Assembly: GCA_009869945.1 (NCBI GenBank)
Contig: WIXG01000004.1
Span: 620,001-684,000 of the forward strand
Length of the DNA: 64,000 bases
Direction of reading: 5' to 3'
Source: Mesaphorura yosii
Lineage: Eukaryota; Arthropoda; Collembola; Poduromorpha; Tullbergiidae
Part shown: positions 57,492 to 64,000 of the stretch, one piece after another
Position numbering within the stretch: position 1 is the stretch's first letter
How the letters are laid out: each line of letters starts with the position of its first letter
The notes under the pieces: generated by a model
Told to the model about the DNA's origin: nothing
Databases searched by the model: none
What the model saw: the letters and a program-made list of their open reading frames with translations, nothing else
Program-made: the position numbers and the translations under genes

Positions 57492-58110
57492 TTAGTTCTT
57501 AGAAAATTTCTCCAGTAACTCAATAATCTTTGCGCAACTTTGAGAAATGACTTGCTTCGCCTTGGCCCTCTCCAAAGGCGTCATCCCATCGCTGTCCTTC
57601 AGATTAACGTCGGCTCCATGAGAGCATAAGTACTCAATTATGCGAAGGGTCTCAGGTTTGTCATTCATGATTGCACGATGCAGCGGTGTGGTTTGGTTGT
57701 TTCTTGTCTGGCAATTTACATTCGCACCAGCATCAATCAAAAATTTGGTCGCGTCAAAGGCGGAACTCCTAACAGCATAATGCAATGCAGTGTATCTGTA
57801 AATGGAGACAACATTCTGATGTTGAAAAGCGATCAAGATTGAAGAATAAAAAGAGCCCATCTACGTACCCATAAGCATCAGTAGTATTCGGGTGAACTTT
57901 TTGGTTACTCATCAAATGCAGAATTCTTTGTATATTATTGTCAATAGCAGCTTGCCAAATCCCACGTTCGAATTCCATTTCGTCCAAGTTCTGTGTCACG
58001 CTGGGGTTTAGTGTTGATGTGCAGCAGTTGAAGTGATCACCATGTTTGTGCGTGTGATCATGACTGGACCCATCACGATCACCTCCAAGGACGCTCTTGT
58101 GTTCCGACAT
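57492..58110 (-). CDS. ANKRD39: Ankyrin repeat domain protein 39
   Basis: A two-exon gene, 58110-57869 and 57795-57492, with a 73-bp intron that splits a Gly codon. It encodes 181 residues; human ANKRD39 has 183. The signature LDEMEFERGIWQAA near residue 41 matches the vertebrate LEEMDFERGIWSAA. About three ankyrin repeats follow, including YTALHYAVRS, GANVNCQ, TTPLHRAI, GADVNLKDSDGMTPLERA. The His-rich N-terminus (HDHTHKHGDHFNCC) resembles the Cys/His-rich start of the human protein. I chose the ATG at 58110; the open frame extends further upstream without an ATG. Ankyrin repeats mediate protein-protein contacts, but the specific role of ANKRD39 is poorly known. It converges on SMCO4 and lies in the same orientation as the GCHFR-like gene upstream. 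Confidence 0.9.
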
Positions 58111-58407
58111 ACCGGGACCGATGGCTTTTCGCTTGCACAAAGATAGTCCGCTATCTCAAAGGTGTTTGATAGCGCGTTACGGTTTACAGGAGACCTACTC
58201 CTAGCATAGTCATAAAATAGAAATTTCGAAACTTGTTTTGGTAATCGCTATCGTTTTAAAGCAGAAGAAAACAGCCGGATTCTCAATTTGGCTTAGCTCA
58301 AATAACGATAGACGTAATTGAAGAGTAAAATAGTGACTATCATCGGTAACAACCTCTGTAGTAGTGGAAACCTCTCACGCGCCGAGCAATTGTCTCGATC
58401 TTCGAAT

Positions 58408-58800
58408 CTACTCTTGTGGTTCCGGCTCCGAGAAATCTCGCCGCAGTGTCCACGAGTACTCTGTGCACGCGATGTTTGTCTCGCCCTTCGTGATTGTGCA
58501 CGGTGACGCTGTGGTTGTCACAACCTTGAAGCCAAGCACCTCCAACCCAGTAAGAATGACCGCCGGCTTGATTGTAATACTTTTCAGTAGATGCTTCGGC
58601 TTGGACGAATTGGAGACTAACTGCAGTTGCGAGGATGAATTACAAGTTGGCGTCCCGAATCTCACGAAGCCTTCAGAATCCACTTCATATCTTGAAGACA
58701 TGCATGGAATCTTCTCTAAATAAATCAAGTCCTCCGGTTTAAGACCAGCGATGTCGATAACATTTGAGCCTCGTTTCCAGATGACAATCGCGTACGGCAT
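58408..58800 (-). CDS. GCHFR: GTP cyclohydrolase I feedback regulator-like protein
   Basis: A single-exon reading frame of 130 residues that begins MPYAIV. Vertebrate GFRP (84 residues, starting MPYLLI) binds GTP cyclohydrolase I and couples tetrahydrobiopterin synthesis to phenylalanine and BH4 levels. The C-terminal part here, PAVILTGLEVLGFKVVTTT followed later by YSWTLRR, lines up with the GFRP block PRIVLDKLERRGFRVLSMT...TLVWCLHK. The middle is longer: about 20 extra residues before the block and a 10-15 residue insertion rich in Thr, Ser and Cys after it. A short acidic tail (EPEPQE) is also added. The start lies directly opposite TCTP, with 685 bp between the two ATGs. Similarity is modest and judged by eye, so the assignment is probable, not certain. 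Confidence 0.6.
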   Translation of the reverse strand: MPYAIVIWKRGSNVIDIAGLKPEDLIYLEKIPCMSSRYEVDSEGFVRFGTPTCNSSSQLQLVSNSSKPKHLLKSITIKPAVILTGLEVLGFKVVTTTASPCTITKGETNIACTEYSWTLRRDFSEPEPQE

Positions 58801-59485
58801 GATTACGTGGCTGACATTTAAGTTTCATTCGATGATATTGTCAATGAAGCGGATATCTTGTTTTTGTTCTCGAACTGAAAAAATGAGAATTTTAGAGGTT
58901 CAATTAGACGGTATCATTTCTACGGCCTTGATTGTCGATTGTTGCGTATGTGCTTACTTTCCGCAAGTAGGTCAAGTCACGTCTCACATAGATCAGAAGG
59001 CTCTTGGACGAATGACAGCGGTCCAGACACCAAATTCGGCCAGTGCTCAATTGCTAAAAATTTGCACAAATTAATGAATTGCAAAAAGAACTTGAATTTT
59101 GTAAACAGAGGACGAGGATTCCGTTTTAAAATTCAAATGCGAGAGCACAAACAAATACCAAAAGGTGCGATTCAAGCTCAGCCAAGCTGCTAAAAGCTGC
59201 TTGAGTTTGCTATCATGCCAATGAACCTTTCTTCAAAAAGTAAGTGGTATGAAGTCTTGATAGTCGACACCACAGACGGAGCACATGTAAAAGGCTTGGC
59301 CGTAGTACAGCAAGAACATATGCTGCACGAATGAATGAAACCGGCATGTGCCCACGTAAAAGCACGTCGTCGTACTGGAATTTCGAAAGCAGCAAAAGAG
59401 TCATCTTTCCTTTTGGTTTGACTAACAGTCGTGTGTGCATCAAATTCCTAACTGCGTCCAAATTTTGGCCAATTAAACCATCAAA
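58801..59485. promoter_or_regulatory. Divergent promoter interval GCHFR-like / TCTP
   Basis: These 685 bp separate two start codons on opposite strands, so the interval must hold both promoters and both leaders. No TATA box is obvious. Short open frames here (such as 59213-59461, minus) are treated as chance. Confidence 0.5.
59404..59414 (+). promoter_or_regulatory. Tctp: Candidate 5' TOP tract of TCTP
   Basis: TCTTTCCTTTT is an uninterrupted pyrimidine run 72 bases before the TCTP ATG. TCTP messages in animals begin with a 5' terminal oligopyrimidine tract that puts translation under TOR control. If transcription starts at the C of this run, the message would be a TOP mRNA. The start site itself is not visible in the sequence. 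Confidence 0.4.
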
Positions 59486-60835
59486 ATGAGGGTCTTCAAG
59501 GATATTATCACTGGTAAGTCAAAATTTAGCGTGCTCTTCACTTGGGAAAATTATTCGGGCCACTGTGCATGCCTAGGATTGAGAGTACTTAGAATTTTAA
59601 AATTGGCCATTGGGATTTAAATATTGGATGGATGTCGTCACACGTACATACAGAAAGTCCGAGCAAGCGTCTGCTCGATGATACAAGACATTAACTTTGA
59701 TTATGCCGTCTGCAGTTTAAAGTCTTGGACTTTGAACGACGGTGTTTAGTAGTGACCTTCTGCTGAATAAACCTCAAAACTGGTCTATTTAGTGAGCCAT
59801 TGATGATGAAGGATGACTCATTGTTAAAATTAATGGCGCGTATATGTCAAAATGCCCAATTCGATACGGGAAATTGTGGCAAAGCTCACACGAATGGGTG
59901 AATACCTAATGCTACTGTCAGTTAATGACCAGAATCGATGCTTGTCGAATGCCGAAGCTAACGGTTTCCGTTAATACTGAATTCACTACATAATTAGTGT
60001 CTGTTCTTTTGCAGGTGATGAGATGTTTACTGACACCTACAAATACAAGTTGATTGATGAAGTACTGTATGAAGTCATCGGGAAGGTAAAAATTACTAGA
60101 ATTCGGTTTGGGCTTGATCCTAAAGTCTAGAAGATTGTCATTATTGGCGTTACTCGTACTAATCATGATTATGTCACTTCCAGTATGAAACTCGTAAAGA
60201 CGGAGAGGTGATTTTGGATGGTGCCAATCCATCAGCTGAGGAGGCCGACGAAGGTACTGAAGAGGGGTCCGTTTCTGGCGTGAATATTGTTCTGGATAAT
60301 CGACTTGTTGAAACCTCTTTTGACAAGAAGTAAGTTAAAGTATCTTGAATTTTTGCCAATAAAGGTTTTCAATGTGACGTAAGTAACTGAACTCAATGTA
60401 AATTTTCAGGGGATACACAACTTACTTGAAGGAATATATGAAGAAAATCGTAGAAAGAATGAACGAATCTTCTCCAGATCAAGTTCCAATCTTCAAGGAG
60501 AACATGAACAAGGTCATGAAGGACATCCTCGGAAGATTTAAGGATCTTCAATTCTTCACTGGTTAGAATTCACTTCTTGATACAGTGCCAATCTTCATCT
60601 AAATAATGATTAATTATTTCGTGACAGGCGAATCAATGGACGTTGAGGGAATGGTTGGGCGTAAGTTATTCAAGGCTATTTCATTGATGTTGTTGGTCCC
60701 TCGTCCAAGTGGTCCTAGATTAACTAATCTTTGTTACTTGGTTTAATTTCAGTTATGGAGTATCGTGACACCGACGGCCAAAGCATACCCGTCATGATGT
60801 TTTTCAAACATGGTTTACTAGAAGAAAAATTGTAG
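59486..60835 (+). CDS. Tctp: Translationally controlled tumour protein (TCTP/TPT1)
   Basis: Six coding exons, 59486-59513, 60015-60085, 60184-60329, 60410-60561, 60628-60660 and 60753-60835, join in frame to 170 residues, normal for the family (168-172). The protein starts MRVFKDIITGDEMFTDTYKY, as in crustacean TCTPs. The flexible loop contains NPSAEEADEGTE (TCTP1-like region). The TCTP2 region reads FKDLQFFTGESMD. It ends VMMFFKHGLLEEKL. TCTP is an abundant cytosolic Mss4-fold protein with calcium-, tubulin- and Rheb-related roles in growth and stress survival. The first intron is 501 bp and the others 66-98 bp. A pyrimidine tract upstream suits TOP regulation. It is divergent from the GCHFR-like gene and converges on ATG16. 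Confidence 0.96.
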
Positions 60836-60968
60836 GCGAAAAATGAACTGTATCTACTGCAAGATTTGAAATAATACTGATTGGCTGTCTCATTTACTAA
60901 CACTATTAACACAAAATGCTATTTCCTTTATAAATTTAACCTCTTATCGCCAGAAATGGTGCACTTAA

Positions 60969-60974
60969 AATAAA
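60969..60974 (+). terminator. Tctp: Poly(A) signal of TCTP
   Basis: AATAAA about 134 bases after the TCTP stop codon, the first full-consensus signal on the plus strand, consistent with the short 3' UTR of this gene. Confidence 0.5.
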
Positions 60975-61373
60975 TAAGTGGGCCAATAATCAAATTAGAA
61001 TAATTTCAATTTGTCATTTTGCTTTGTGTAATTCATTGGTTTCTCTCTCGAATTGAATTTGGCCTTGTATTTTTCATTTAATTCTCTGGGTTGAAATAAA
61101 ACTGGAGTTTGATACATTCTATGATCAGAAGTACCCAAATGTTGTAATCTTATCATGTGAACGCTCGTCTTGATAATCTCGTCGTTGGTTTCATTTCTAC
61201 ATCTCCACCGGTGGTTCAGAAAAATGAGCAATTCACTAACTTATGGTGAGTCAAAAAAGATTTAACTACAGATTCTTGAGTAATTCATACGCGTTTATTA
61301 ATCATCATCTTAAACATGGTACAAGTAAAAACAGCAGCAGTATTTGGTTTGGCTTTCGCTTGTGCATTGAAGC

Positions 61374-61379
61374 TTTATT
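61374..61379 (-). terminator. Atg16: Poly(A) signal of ATG16
   Basis: On the minus strand this is AATAAA, about 34 bases past the ATG16 stop codon at 61413. This implies a very short 3' UTR. Confidence 0.45.
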
Positions 61380-61412
61380 CACATGAATATTGGCAAAGTT
61401 AGTCGAACGATG

Positions 61413-63856
<2,444 letters not shown>

Positions 63857-64000
63857 TTAAGTCGGTAACTCCTCTGTCGGATTAACCCGCGCATAAATTA
63901 ACATAATGACGCTTCGACCCGGACACACAGACTGTGGCTAATTTGTATGCAGACTACGCTGCCGGACTCAACCGAGAACCGACTAGACTCCTCTTATGCG

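Noticed and set aside
59213-59461. 82-codon minus-strand frame opposite the TCTP leader
   Set aside because: It lies in the divergent promoter, resembles no family and overlaps the likely TCTP transcription start.

Overview
The window reads as arthropod nuclear DNA. The evidence is spliced genes with GT-AG introns, an arthropod-type muscleblind with only one pair of CCCH fingers, and a crustacean-like TCTP. GC is moderate, most introns in the gene-dense part are only 66-160 bp, and no transposon or tandem array was recognised. A branchiopod such as Daphnia would fit best, but that is inference; the sequence does not name the species.

Layout. Positions 1 to about 41 kb are dominated by one plus-strand gene, muscleblind (mbl). 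A candidate non-coding leader exon (about 8.55-9.2 kb) is followed by an inferred 20.6 kb first intron. The first coding exon (29.8-30.0 kb) is followed by a 6.5 kb intron, then the remaining coding exons lie at 36.5-39.2 kb with a long 3' UTR behind them. Most of the first 36 kb is therefore intron or upstream DNA. I find no second gene there, only short repeated words, hairpins and chance open frames. About 41-49 kb is another gene-free stretch, with clusters of muscleblind-type YGCY words just downstream of mbl.

From 49.2 kb the window becomes compact, with six genes in 15 kb. A large ubiquitin-specific protease of the USP4/15/32 type (minus, 16 firm coding exons plus two probable 5' ones) carries a RING-like eight-cysteine module inside its catalytic-domain insert. 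It is followed by a tiny SMCO4 membrane-protein gene (plus), ANKRD39 (minus), a single-exon GCHFR-like gene (minus), TCTP (plus, six exons) and the C-terminal WD40 half of ATG16/ATG16L1 (minus, running off the right edge). SMCO4 and ANKRD39 converge, as do TCTP and ATG16. The GCHFR-like gene and TCTP are divergent and share a 685 bp promoter interval.

The genes do not form an operon or one pathway. They are an RNA-splicing regulator, a deubiquitinase, an autophagy factor and small conserved proteins. Exon models were derived by hand from splice signals, reading-frame continuity and recognised family sequence. All coding exon phases given below join without a frame conflict.
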